Below, piece after piece: positions 1 to 6,911 of a stretch of DNA of 19,824 nucleotides. The notes below the pieces were generated by a model that saw only the letters and a list, made by a program, of their open reading frames with translations, had not been told where the DNA came from and did not search any database. The position numbers were made by a program, and so were the translations under genes. Source of the DNA: VMEP01 sp964414265 (GTDB lineage: Bacteria; Patescibacteriota; Minisyncoccia; Phycocordibacterales; VMEP01). The stretch is taken from NCBI GenBank assembly GCA_964414265.1, contig CAYPVT010000012.1, forward strand, positions 1 through 19,824. Direction: 5' to 3'. Positions within the stretch are counted from its first letter, which is position 1; each line of letters begins with the position of its first letter.

Positions 1-2
1 GC

Positions 3-122
3 TATGATGAAGGGATTAAACAGAGAGGAGTGCCATATGTGGTGGACGCATACAACAAGTTGCATTTTAGGGGTTGTTTTGTTAACATAACGCAACTGTG
101 TTTAAGTCTCGGTTTTTTCTAG
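3..122 (+). CDS. possible 3' end of an unidentified gene
   Basis: A frame open from the left edge runs to a TAG at 120-122, giving about 39 residues. It begins YDEGIKQRGVPYVVDAYNKL, which looks plausibly coding; the last 15 residues come from T-rich DNA and look less so. I do not recognise a family. The likely rpsF promoter overlaps its 3' part. It could equally be non-coding. Confidence 0.22.
   Translation, partial: YDEGIKQRGVPYVVDAYNKLHFRGCFVNITQLCLSLGFF
60..88 (+). promoter_or_regulatory. candidate promoter for the rpsF operon
   Basis: TTGCAT (60-65), a 17-nt spacer and TAACAT (83-88) precede rpsF by about 67 nt. Neither hexamer is close to consensus, so this is a weak call resting on spacing and on the need for a promoter ahead of the operon. 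Confidence 0.35.
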
Positions 123-155
123 AGATGCTTTAAAAACACGGGAATTCTTAATTTT

Positions 156-614
156 ATGGATGAAAAAGAACTAACTGTATACGAAATTGGATACCTCCTT
201 GTTCCAGAGCTTTCTGAGGGGGATGTTTCCGCTGAAACAGGCAATCTAAAAGACACAATCTCATCTTTAGGTGGGCTTATGTTGGCAGATGGATATCCTA
301 AGTTAATTGAACTTGCTTACCCAATGAGAAAGGCTGTTGCTAACGTTTGGCACACTTACACAAAGGGCCATTTTGGTTGGGTAAAGTTTGAGATGGCAGC
401 CTCTGAGACAGCTGCTCTAAAAGAAAAGCTTGATCAAAACAAAAAAGTGATTCGTTTTCTTTTCATAAAAACTTCCCGTGAAGATACTATGTCCCAAAAA
501 AGAGTTCCAGTAAGATCTTCAAAAGGAAAAGGCCAAACTGAAGGAGAAGTGGTAGCTGAAGTTTCAGAGGTTGAGCTTGATTCTGCTCTTAAAGAATTAG
601 TTAAAGAAGAATAA
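156..614 (+). CDS. rpsF: 30S ribosomal protein bS6
   Basis: The 152-residue product has the S6 pattern: an N-terminal strand with YEIGYLLVPEL, a central LAYPMRKAVANVW segment, then FGWVKFEM and a KKVIRFLFIKTSRED segment matching the last strand of the fold (about residues 6-110). S6 binds 16S rRNA in the 30S platform as a partner of S18, which is encoded two genes downstream. The roughly 40 residues after the core form a low-complexity tail, first basic and then Glu-rich, as in other S6 proteins with long C-termini. It is first in the rpsF-ssb-rpsR operon, a very common bacterial order. The ATG is preceded by AATTCTTAATTTT with no Shine-Dalgarno sequence. The assignment is secure from motifs plus gene order. 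Confidence 0.95.
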   Translation: MDEKELTVYEIGYLLVPELSEGDVSAETGNLKDTISSLGGLMLADGYPKLIELAYPMRKAVANVWHTYTKGHFGWVKFEMAASETAALKEKLDQNKKVIRFLFIKTSREDTMSQKRVPVRSSKGKGQTEGEVVAEVSEVELDSALKELVKEE

Positions 615-623
615 AAATAGAGT

Positions 624-1073
624 ATGTATGTAAACAAAGCAATTATTTATGGAAACCTTACTCGCGACCCTGAGTTGAGGTCTTTACCAACAGGAAACAA
701 GGTTACAAGTTTCTCTGTTGCAACAAATAGAACTTGGAAAGGGCAAGATGGGACACGCCAAGAGGCTGTTGATTTCCATAATATCGTTGTGTTTGGAAGA
801 CAAGCAGAAACGGTTGCTCAGTATTTAAAAAAAGGTTCCGGTGTTTTTATTGAAGGAAGAATGCAAACAAGAAGCTGGGATCCAGGTGACGGTGTCAAAA
901 AATACCGTACCGAAGTTATTGCAGATCGCGTGCAGTTCGGACCAAGAACAGGCGGAGCTCCAGCTGGAAATGCTAATTACAGTGAAACACCATCAGCTCC
1001 AATTGAAACAGGTGCTGATGAATCGATTGAGTATCCAGAAGGCGACATTAATCCAAACGACATTCCTTTTTAA
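624..1073 (+). CDS. ssb: single-stranded DNA-binding protein
   Basis: The 149-residue product is a standard bacterial SSB. An OB fold occupies about residues 1-105: it starts MYVNKAIIYGNLTRDPELR, continues with VTSFSVATNR and the FHNIVVFGRQAE motif, and ends with a YRTEVIADRVQFG strand. A Gly/Pro/Ser/Glu-rich linker leads to the acidic tip DINPNDIPF, which recruits replication and repair partners in this family. It coats ssDNA during replication, recombination and repair. It begins 9 nt after the rpsF stop and is followed 19 nt later by rpsR, so the three are probably cotranscribed. No Shine-Dalgarno is visible (AAAAATAGAGT before the ATG). Confidence 0.96.
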   Translation: MYVNKAIIYGNLTRDPELRSLPTGNKVTSFSVATNRTWKGQDGTRQEAVDFHNIVVFGRQAETVAQYLKKGSGVFIEGRMQTRSWDPGDGVKKYRTEVIADRVQFGPRTGGAPAGNANYSETPSAPIETGADESIEYPEGDINPNDIPF

Positions 1074-1092
1074 TAAAAATTAAAAAAATATT

Positions 1093-1457
1093 ATGACAGA
1101 CAAAAAAAAGTGTTACTTCGCTTCAAATAATATAAAGCACATCGACTATAAAGATGTTGAAGTTTTAAAGAAATTCTTGAACCCACACGCACGTATGGTT
1201 TCTAAGAAATTTTCTGGTGTTAGNNNNNNNNNNNNNNNNNNNNNNNNNNNNNNNNNNNNNNNNNNNNNNNNNNNNNNNNNNNNNNNNNNNNNNNNNNNNN
1301 NNNNNNNNNNNNNNNNNNNNNNNAGAAATTCTTGAACCCACACGCACGTATGGTTTCTAAGAAATTTTCTGGTGTTAGCGCAAAGAGCCAGCGAAAGCTT
1401 GCAACAGCGGTAAAACGCGCTAGATTCATGGGGCTCATTCCTTTCGTTGCTAAATAA
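1093..1457 (+). CDS. rpsR: 30S ribosomal protein bS18 (interrupted by an assembly gap)
   Basis: The reading frame starts MTDKKKCYFASNN, continues through HIDYKDVEVLKKFL, and enters 100 Ns at 1224. After the gap the sequence restarts 55 bp back and ends AKSQRKLATAVKRARFMGLIPFVAK followed by TAA at 1455-1457. Removing the Ns and one copy of the 55-bp duplicate gives a continuous 69-residue S18. It keeps the family's IDYKDV, K-F-SGVSAKSQR and KRAR-x-M-x-L-x-PF motifs. S18 pairs with S6 on the 30S platform. It is third in the rpsF-ssb-rpsR operon and followed by a terminator. The gene is intact in reality; as printed it would be called broken. Confidence 0.93.
1169..1378. other. artefactual scaffold gap with 55-bp duplicated flanks
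   Basis: Bases 1169-1223 and 1324-1378 are the same 55 bp, separated by exactly 100 Ns (1224-1323). Collapsing the overlap restores a perfect S18 frame, so this is an unmerged contig overlap and not a biological repeat. Confidence 0.93.
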
Positions 1458-1475
1458 ATTTAGTTTATAAAATAG

Positions 1476-1502
1476 AAAAACCGCCAATTGGCGGTTTTTT
1501 TG
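1476..1502 (+). terminator. Rho-independent terminator of the rpsF-ssb-rpsR operon
   Basis: The hairpin AAAAACCGCC-AATT-GGCGGTTTTT starts 18 nt after the rpsR stop. The right arm runs into a T tract, so it can be read as A-tract/stem/T-tract. Confidence 0.9.
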
Positions 1503-1549
1503 TTTTTGGGATAGTATTTTGTTTAGTTAACAATAAAAGTGGAGGTCTT

Positions 1550-1897
1550 GTGAATAAAACCGATAATGTTTGTGTTATCTGGGGAGGATCAGCCGTTGAT
1601 ATCATCCTTCTCTTGGAAAGATTACGTCTCCTCGAAGAGATACGTCACGAAGGAATCCCACTCTTCGTGTTGGGTGCGGGTACTCCCGACTCCATAAATG
1701 GTTCCTCTAGGCTGGATGTCATCTTGAGGTATATTCCAAGGGTTGATGTTCTGCCGCTTTTCAAGCTCGATAAATACGAGATGAAGGCGGAAAATGGAAA
1801 AACCTGGAGTGGCAGTTCTTTTCGTGCTGGCAAGGCAAGGACTCTAGGATTTCAAGAGAGACCACCTCTTTGGCGCCGGAATGCAAGAAAGCGTTGA
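1550..1897 (+). CDS. hypothetical protein, GC-richer than its neighbours
   Basis: The 115-residue ORF begins with GTG at 1550 and follows GTGGAGG (1539-1545), by far the clearest Shine-Dalgarno in the window, though the gap is short. The product starts MNKTDNVCVIWGGSAVDIILL. It has a hydrophobic, Leu-rich first half containing IPLFVLGAGTPDS, and a basic C-terminus ending RPPLWRRNARKR. The alternation of hydrophobic strands and Gly turns suggests a small alpha/beta fold, but I recognise no family. Base composition is visibly more GC-rich than in flanking genes, and codon use differs. It sits alone between the rpsR terminator and a terminator shared with the convergent efp. It could be a recently acquired gene or an out-of-frame remnant. 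The start and SD support real translation; function is unknown. Confidence 0.55.
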   Translation: MNKTDNVCVIWGGSAVDIILLLERLRLLEEIRHEGIPLFVLGAGTPDSINGSSRLDVILRYIPRVDVLPLFKLDKYEMKAENGKTWSGSSFRAGKARTLGFQERPPLWRRNARKR

Positions 1898-1913
1898 AGC
1901 ACAAGAAAACAAA

Positions 1914-1941
1914 AATGCCCCGACTTTGATGTCGGGGCATT
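1914..1941 (-). terminator. Rho-independent terminator of efp
   Basis: An 11-bp perfect stem, AATGCCCCGAC / GTCGGGGCATT, encloses a 6-nt loop between the convergent ORF and efp. On the minus strand it is followed by TTTGTTTTC, so it best serves efp. It may also stop plus-strand transcripts. Confidence 0.88.
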
Positions 1942-1954
1942 CCTATTTTGATGA

Positions 1955-2539
1955 TTAATTTTTTTCTACTCTTTCTGTGTAAAGTCCAGTGTCGGTATTT
2001 ATGCGGATAACATCTCCAGCATTAATGAAAAGTGGCGCTGTAATTACCGCTCCAGTTTCTAGTGTGACCACTTTTCCTCCACCAGAAGCCGTATCTCCTT
2101 TTATAGATGGGGGAGCTTCTTTAACGACGAAGTCCATCTTAACAGGTAACTTTATGCCGATTATTTTTTCTTCATCGTCATCATTTGTGAAAGTAAGCGC
2201 ATCAACTTCTACGTTTGCCTTTAAAAATTTAACTTTGTCTCCGACTAAAGATTCCTCCAAGAAGAAACGTGAACTAGGGTCTTTTATTTCTGAAAAACAC
2301 AATTCTCCTTTAGCTGCATAGATGAATTTAATAGTACGTTTTGAGACATCTGCTTCTGGAACTTTGTCTGTGGCGTGAAATGTTGCAGGAACTAATCTTC
2401 CCGAAATTAAGTTTCGGAGCTTGGTTTGATTTTGTGGCTTACGTTGCTGGGTTCTTGCTACATGTGACTCAAGAACTTCAAAGGGCTCATCTTGCCAAAC
2501 AATGTATTTACCAGGTTTAATTTCGTTATATTCAAGCAT
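1955..2539 (-). CDS. efp: translation elongation factor P
   Basis: The 194-residue product has the full three-domain EF-P architecture. The N-terminal KOW-like domain (about 1-63) starts MLEYNEIKPGKYIVWQDEPFE. Two OB domains follow, with FLEESLVGDKVKFLKANVEVDAL, IKLPVKMDFVVKEAPPSIKGDTASGGGK and the closing GAVITAPLFINAGDVIRINTDTG motifs. EF-P relieves ribosome stalling at polyproline by reaching toward the peptidyl-transferase centre. The tip loop is unusual: where E. coli has PGKG with the modified Lys34, this protein has TQQR, placing Gln32 at the modified position with Arg33/Lys34 next to it. The alignment needs no indel. No modification enzyme is visible in the window. Transcribed alone on the minus strand with its own terminator. 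Confidence 0.95.
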   Translation of the reverse strand: MLEYNEIKPGKYIVWQDEPFEVLESHVARTQQRKPQNQTKLRNLISGRLVPATFHATDKVPEADVSKRTIKFIYAAKGELCFSEIKDPSSRFFLEESLVGDKVKFLKANVEVDALTFTNDDDEEKIIGIKLPVKMDFVVKEAPPSIKGDTASGGGKVVTLETGAVITAPLFINAGDVIRINTDTGLYTERVEKN

Positions 2540-2667
2540 CTTATTAGAAGTTCATTTATTATTCTATTTATAATTATGCATTTCTGCGTACCCGCCTTCG
2601 CTTTTCTTTTGGGTATCGTTACTTCCTTTCCAAACTTCTAACATGACAAGTTTTATTAGAAATTATA
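2540..2667 (-). promoter_or_regulatory. efp leader with candidate -10 and a tiny upstream ORF
   Basis: A minus-strand TATAAT lies at 2662-2667, about 120 nt before the efp ATG; no good -35 is visible. The leader contains a 26-codon ORF (minus strand, 2644 down to 2564) starting MLEVWKGSNDTQKK and ending in TAG, with no Shine-Dalgarno. It also contains a short TACCC/GGGTA hairpin. Whether the ORF is translated cannot be judged. The remaining interval to 2767 is AT-rich with no gene. Confidence 0.3.
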
Positions 2668-2767
2668 ATCAGTAACTTTTTTTGAGCTTGTCTATTGTTC
2701 AAACTTTCAAAAAATAATAAATTCTTGACCCAGCTCTAACAAGACAAGTATCGTGGCTCATTGTAAG

Positions 2768-2796
2768 AAAAAAAGCCGTTCTGTCAACGACTTTTT
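2768..2796 (-). terminator. Rho-independent terminator of recA
   Basis: Read on the minus strand, AAGTCGTT-GACAG-AACGGCTT (one G-U pair) is followed by TTTTT, 17 nt after the recA stop codon. Confidence 0.8.
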
Positions 2797-2812
2797 AACG
2801 AGGCTCTTAAGA

Positions 2813-3841
2813 TTACGATTCTAGGAATTTCTTCTCTATTTGTTTAACAAGGTCGTTTGCGATTTTTGGATTCTCTTTGAGGAAGGTGCGCGTTGCATCA
2901 TACCCACGGCCTAATTTTGTTTCTCCATATGAATAAGATGTTCCACTTTTTGTCATCAATCCAAATTTTTCACCAAGAGCAATTATTTCACCTTCGCGCG
3001 AAATTCCTTCATTGTAGATAATATCAAATTCGGTCAGCTTAAAAGGAGCAGCAACTTTATTTTTGACAACCTTAACTCTTGTGCGAGCGCCAACAACATC
3101 TTCTCCTTTTTTAATTGAAGCAATCCTTCTTATATCAAGACGTACTGAAGTATAGAACTTAAGCGCTTTTCCTCCTGGAGTTGTTTCTGGGTTTCCAAAC
3201 ATCACTCCGATTTGCATACGGATTTGGTTAATGAAAATAACAATAGTCTTTGATTTTGCGGTGATGGCAGTAAGTTTTCTTAAAGCTTGTGACATGAGTC
3301 GTGCTTGTTTACCAACATGATGCGCGCCCATCTCTCCCTCAATTTCATCTTTCGGGGTGAGAGCTGCGACAGAGTCGATAACAACAACATCAACCTTTCC
3401 AGAGCGGACCAAGCTTTCTGTAATTTCGAGAGCTTGTTCTCCCGTGTCTGGCTGAGAGACCAATAGTTCGTTTATATTAACACCGAGTTTTTTGGCGTAT
3501 TCAGGATCGAGTGCGTGCTCGGCATCAATGAAGGCGCAAACCCCGCCCTTTTTTTGCGCTTCAGCAATGACATGGAGTGTTAATGTTGTTTTTCCAGAAG
3601 ATTCTGGCCCAAAAATTTCAACGATACGTCCTTGGGGAAGTCCCCCAACACCAAGCGCATAATCAAGACCAAGAGAACCCGTTGAAATTGAACCAATGTT
3701 AACCTTGGGCTTCTCGCCAAGTTTCATTATTGCCCCTTCGCCGTATTTTGTCTGAATATCACGAATTGTTGATTCGATTTGAGACGTACCAAGTTCTGTT
3801 TTAGATGCACCTTCTAATTTCTGTTTTTTTGCCATTGCCAT
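2813..3841 (-). CDS. recA: recombinase RecA
   Basis: The 342-residue product carries all RecA core elements: Walker A GPESSGKT (about 78-85), the catalytic-glutamate region around DAEHALDPEYAKKLG, Walker B VVVIDS (about 152-157), loop L1 around EIEGEMGAHHVGKQARLMSQ, and loop L2 FGNPETTPGGKALKFY (about 215-230). It forms ATP-dependent filaments on ssDNA for homologous recombination and for LexA-type self-cleavage where an SOS system exists. The C-terminus ends KQIEKKFLES, without the long acidic tail of E. coli RecA. Two near-adjacent ATGs (MAMAKK) are possible starts; neither has a Shine-Dalgarno. I see no SOS box upstream. It lies downstream of ftsK and the small membrane protein on the same strand, with a hairpin at 3876-3897 between them. 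Confidence 0.97.
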   Translation of the reverse strand: MAMAKKQKLEGASKTELGTSQIESTIRDIQTKYGEGAIMKLGEKPKVNIGSISTGSLGLDYALGVGGLPQGRIVEIFGPESSGKTTLTLHVIAEAQKKGGVCAFIDAEHALDPEYAKKLGVNINELLVSQPDTGEQALEITESLVRSGKVDVVVIDSVAALTPKDEIEGEMGAHHVGKQARLMSQALRKLTAITAKSKTIVIFINQIRMQIGVMFGNPETTPGGKALKFYTSVRLDIRRIASIKKGEDVVGARTRVKVVKNKVAAPFKLTEFDIIYNEGISREGEIIALGEKFGLMTKSGTSYSYGETKLGRGYDATRTFLKENPKIANDLVKQIEKKFLES

Positions 3842-3893
3842 ATTATTATTTTTTATTACGACTAGCGAGGATCGTGTGAGTGGGTATTTTCAC

Positions 3894-4295
3894 TCACAAC
3901 GTCTGAGTCGACGTCGTAGCAAAAGGTTCTTGCCTTTTATTATTTACTGTTAAAGAAAGCGATTGCTCTGTTTTTTTGCCAAATTTATCCTCCGCTTTTA
4001 GGCTCATTATAGTATAGCCAACTGGTAGCACCAAAGTTTCAGTAAAGTTTCCGTTTTCATCTGGGAAGATTTGTCGGTCATTTAGTGACATCTCCGCAAT
4101 ATTCTTTGTTTTTCCACTTATCGTGACTAATTGATTGTCTAAACTAGAGCCATTTACAGGGGAGAGGACTGTTATAGAAGGACCACGAACTAAATTTCTA
4201 CTCTGTAGATATCCATAGGCCAAAGAGGTTATTAAAAGCAAGCCAACGAGACTACTTCTGAAGATTGTTTGTTTTGTGTGACTAGAAAGAGTCAT
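3894..4295 (-). CDS. membrane-anchored extracytoplasmic Ig/Big-like domain protein
   Basis: The 133-residue product has a short basic N-terminus, one hydrophobic segment (SSLVGLLLITSLAYGYL, about residues 14-30), and then one beta-rich domain beginning PSITVLSPVNGSSLDNQLVTISGKT and ending with SLKAEDKFGKKTEQSLSLTV. That pattern resembles Ig-like bacterial surface domains such as glucodextranase domain B. This points to a cell-surface or periplasm-equivalent role with the N-terminus as anchor. Its start overlaps the 3' end of ftsK by 14 bp (4282-4295), suggesting translational coupling and cotranscription with the divisome gene. The direct partner is unknown. The family assignment is from pattern and is less certain than the topology. 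Confidence 0.75.
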   Translation of the reverse strand: MTLSSHTKQTIFRSSLVGLLLITSLAYGYLQSRNLVRGPSITVLSPVNGSSLDNQLVTISGKTKNIAEMSLNDRQIFPDENGNFTETLVLPVGYTIMSLKAEDKFGKKTEQSLSLTVNNKRQEPFATTSTQTL

Positions 4296-6582
4296 AATTT
4301 TCTTTTGTTTCTTCGGCGCTAGTTAAGCTTGCTGTTGCGATAGTCTGAGCGCTTTTTTCAAGAACCTCTCGTGGCTTAGCCCCATCTCCGGCCGAAACGA
4401 CACCACGCTCTTCAAGCATATCCATAAGACGGGCGGCACGGGCATAACCGACCTTTAGTTTTCTTTGTAGATATGAAGTCGAAGCCTTTCCAGCCTCAAT
4501 GACACATTGTCTCGCTTCTTCGTACATATCATCATCGTCATCTAAGCTTGAAGATGATTCAAGCGACATATCAAAAATTGTTGGACTTGCTGTTGGGGCG
4601 CCAGTTGAAAGTTCTATTTCTGATGGAACGCTATCTTTATATTGGTCAGATAAATATTTAACTACTTTTTTCACTTCAGTTTCAGAAATAAACGCTGATT
4701 GCATACGTTCCGGTTTAGACATTTCACCAGACAGAAAGAGCATATCTCCAGCGCCGAGAAGTTTTTCAGCACCGGTAGTATCAAGAATTGTACGGGAGTC
4801 GATTTGCGAGGACACCTGCAAAGCTACGCGAGCGGGGATATTAGCCTTAATTAAGCCGGTTATGACGTTCACAGATGGTCTTTGGGTTGAGAGTATTAAG
4901 TGGATTCCAACAGCACGACTCATTTGGGCTAAACGAACAATTCCGGCTTCCAGCTCGCGTGGGTATGTTGTCATGATGTCGGCAAGTTCATCTAAAACAA
5001 TAACGATATAAGGCATTCTTTCTGGGAGTTCTGCGAAATCTCTTTCTTCGCTCTTTCCTTTTTCTCGTTCTTTTTTATAAGCAGGGAATACTACGTTTTT
5101 GTGATATGAGTCTATATCACGAACAGTTTCCGATTCTAAAATATCGTACCTTCTATCCATCTCTTTTGCTGCCCACTTGAGCGCAAGAATTGCTTTTTTA
5201 GCATCAGTAATTACAGGGGTGAGTAGGTGTGGGATTTTATTGTAAAGAGTGAGCTCAACACGTTTTGGGTCAATCATGATGAACTTTAGATCAGCAGGGG
5301 AGTTGCGGAAGAGAAGGGAATTGATGAATGTATGAATGGTGACAGATTTTCCAGAACCGGTTGTTCCAGCAATAAGCATGTGTGGCATCTTTGCCAAATT
5401 GGTAAATCTAGATTGACCAGAGACACCACGACCTAGAGCAAGGAGTAGAGGTTTGTCGTTACTCTCGTATTTTTCGTCAGAGAAAAGAGTCGCCATTCCA
5501 ACAGTTGCTTTGACGGTGTTTGGAATTTCAATACCAACGAGAGATTTTCCTGGGATAGGGGCTTCAATGCGTAGTGGGTGTGCAGCAAGAGCAAGGGCTA
5601 AGTCGTTTTGTAATCCGACAATGCGAGAAAGTTTAACACCCTCGGCTGGCTTCAATGCATAACGGGTAACAGTCGGTCCGATTGATATTTCATCCATTTC
5701 AACATTGATACCGAAGTTTTGTAGCGTTCGTTTGATAATGTTGGCATTTGCTTTAATGTCGCCGACTCCTGGTTTACCTTTATCTTTTTCAAAAATAGAA
5801 AGAGGGGGAGGGGAATAGGTGTCGTCTATGTCACGGATAGTTCTTTTATTTTGTTCAATAAAAAGACCACCTTCTTCTTCCTCTGATTTTTTACCAATAC
5901 CTAAAATGGAGGCCATCGCTTCACCAACCTTACTCTTCTCTTCTGGTTCTTCTTTTTGTTTTTCCTCCTTTTTTTCTTCAATCATCACCTCCGTTACTTC
6001 TTCAAAAGCATCTTCTTCGTCCTCGTTCTTTTTGGAGAACCATCTCCAAAACATGAAGTGTTCAAGTTGTGGACGCGCATCAAAAATAACTAGAAGTGAG
6101 ATTATAAAAATAGCAGAAAGGAAAATTAAGCTGGCATAAAAATCAAATAGTTTTAGAAATGGATAGGCAACAATTTCACCGATAATCCCACCGCTTTTGT
6201 TTGCCCAAATTGCATCTATTAAACCAAGACCAGAGAGCAAAAAAAGAATTGAACCTAAAGTAGAGAGCCCGCCCATTTTTGTTTTTATTGAGCGGAAAAA
6301 AGTGAAGCTTAAAATAAAGAAAAGTAGGGGAGCTAAAAAGAAGCCATAACCAAATAAAAATGTTAATCCGCGGTAAGAGACATCCCCAGCAGGTCCGGTG
6401 TTTAATGTTCCGCGACTTCCGAGCCAGGCCATAATAAGGAAGGTCGCTAAAACAAAAAAACCAATAGCAATTATTGCGTGAATCGTTTCTTCTTTAAGTT
6501 TTGAAAACGTTCCGCCAATGTTTGAAGTTGTAGGAGCGCTCACTTTACTCTTAGTTTCTTTCCGTACTTTTTTTATCGCCAT
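4282..6582 (-). CDS. ftsK: DNA translocase FtsK
   Basis: The 766-residue product has the complete FtsK/SpoIIIE layout. Four probable membrane helices lie within about 33-168. A highly charged linker follows (about 183-245, rich in E and K). The alpha/beta motor comes next (about 270-640), with Walker A GTTGSGKS (406-413), Walker B IVIVLDELAD (526-535) and the SRAVGIHLILSTQRPSVNVITGLIKANIPAR block. A C-terminal gamma winged helix (about 685-742) contains YLQRKLKVGYARAARLMDMLEERGVVS. FtsK pumps chromosomal DNA through the septum and activates XerCD-type dimer resolution at oriented KOPS-like sequences read by gamma. The linker is far shorter than in E. coli FtsK, as in many small genomes. It overlaps the next gene by 14 bp. 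Confidence 0.96.
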   Translation of the reverse strand: MAIKKVRKETKSKVSAPTTSNIGGTFSKLKEETIHAIIAIGFFVLATFLIMAWLGSRGTLNTGPAGDVSYRGLTFLFGYGFFLAPLLFFILSFTFFRSIKTKMGGLSTLGSILFLLSGLGLIDAIWANKSGGIIGEIVAYPFLKLFDFYASLIFLSAIFIISLLVIFDARPQLEHFMFWRWFSKKNEDEEDAFEEVTEVMIEEKKEEKQKEEPEEKSKVGEAMASILGIGKKSEEEEGGLFIEQNKRTIRDIDDTYSPPPLSIFEKDKGKPGVGDIKANANIIKRTLQNFGINVEMDEISIGPTVTRYALKPAEGVKLSRIVGLQNDLALALAAHPLRIEAPIPGKSLVGIEIPNTVKATVGMATLFSDEKYESNDKPLLLALGRGVSGQSRFTNLAKMPHMLIAGTTGSGKSVTIHTFINSLLFRNSPADLKFIMIDPKRVELTLYNKIPHLLTPVITDAKKAILALKWAAKEMDRRYDILESETVRDIDSYHKNVVFPAYKKEREKGKSEERDFAELPERMPYIVIVLDELADIMTTYPRELEAGIVRLAQMSRAVGIHLILSTQRPSVNVITGLIKANIPARVALQVSSQIDSRTILDTTGAEKLLGAGDMLFLSGEMSKPERMQSAFISETEVKKVVKYLSDQYKDSVPSEIELSTGAPTASPTIFDMSLESSSSLDDDDDMYEEARQCVIEAGKASTSYLQRKLKVGYARAARLMDMLEERGVVSAGDGAKPREVLEKSAQTIATASLTSAEETKENYDSF

Positions 6583-6690
6583 AGAACTTATTTAATTACC
6601 ACAAATAATAACATATTTAGTGCAGCTTTCAGTTATTAGCTTCTCAAGATTCTAAAAAGTATTAGTTTTTTGTTTTTCTTAAAAACTAGG

Positions 6691-6782
6691 ACTTTTCCCT
6701 TTGGAAAACATTGCGCAGCGTGGCGACGCGAGCATAGTAAAAACTTAGCAAAGTTTTATACGTGTTTTCCAAAGGGAAAAGT
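6691..6782. repeat. structured repeat element, copy 1 (three-way-junction fold)
   Basis: A perfect 20-bp inverted repeat (6691-6710 / 6763-6782, arms beginning ACTTTTCCCT) encloses two smaller hairpins: GCGT-GGCG-ACGC (6718-6729) and AAAACTT-AGCA-AAGTTTT (6740-6757). The pieces between them (ACATT-GCG and GAGCATAGT) nearly match copy 2 at 7953-8044, although the stems differ in sequence. It lies between divergent ftsK and the HTH gene, upstream of that gene's promoter. A 69-codon ORF running through it is just the palindrome read in frame. Confidence 0.85.
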
Positions 6783-6836
6783 AAAGAAAGAAATTAAGAT
6801 GACAGGGACTCAACAGCATTATGTTTTACAAAGCTA

Positions 6837-6866
6837 TTGCCAGAATAAGCCAACAGGGAATATAAT
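6837..6866 (+). promoter_or_regulatory. sigma70-type promoter of the HTH gene
   Basis: TTGCCA (6837-6842), an 18-nt spacer and a perfect TATAAT (6861-6866) lie 45 nt before the ATG at 6912. Confidence 0.75.
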
Positions 6867-6911
6867 GGACGTCTTATAGACTAATTAAAGACAAAGTAGT
6901 ATAAAAAAGAC

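Noticed and set aside
1224..1378. rpsR as a pseudogene or tandem duplication
   Set aside because: Collapsing the 55-bp overlap gives an intact S18; the second gap in the window shows the same assembly signature.
1146..1487. minus-strand ORFs spanning the N gap
   Set aside because: Antisense to rpsR and translated through Ns; artefacts.
3876..3897. GTGAGTG/CACTCAC hairpin between the Ig-like gene and recA as a terminator
   Set aside because: No T tract follows on the minus strand; it may be a processing or pausing structure, but termination is not supported.
6670..6879. 69-codon plus-strand ORF
   Set aside because: Most of it is the inverted-repeat element translated; the true promoter of the next gene lies inside its 3' end.
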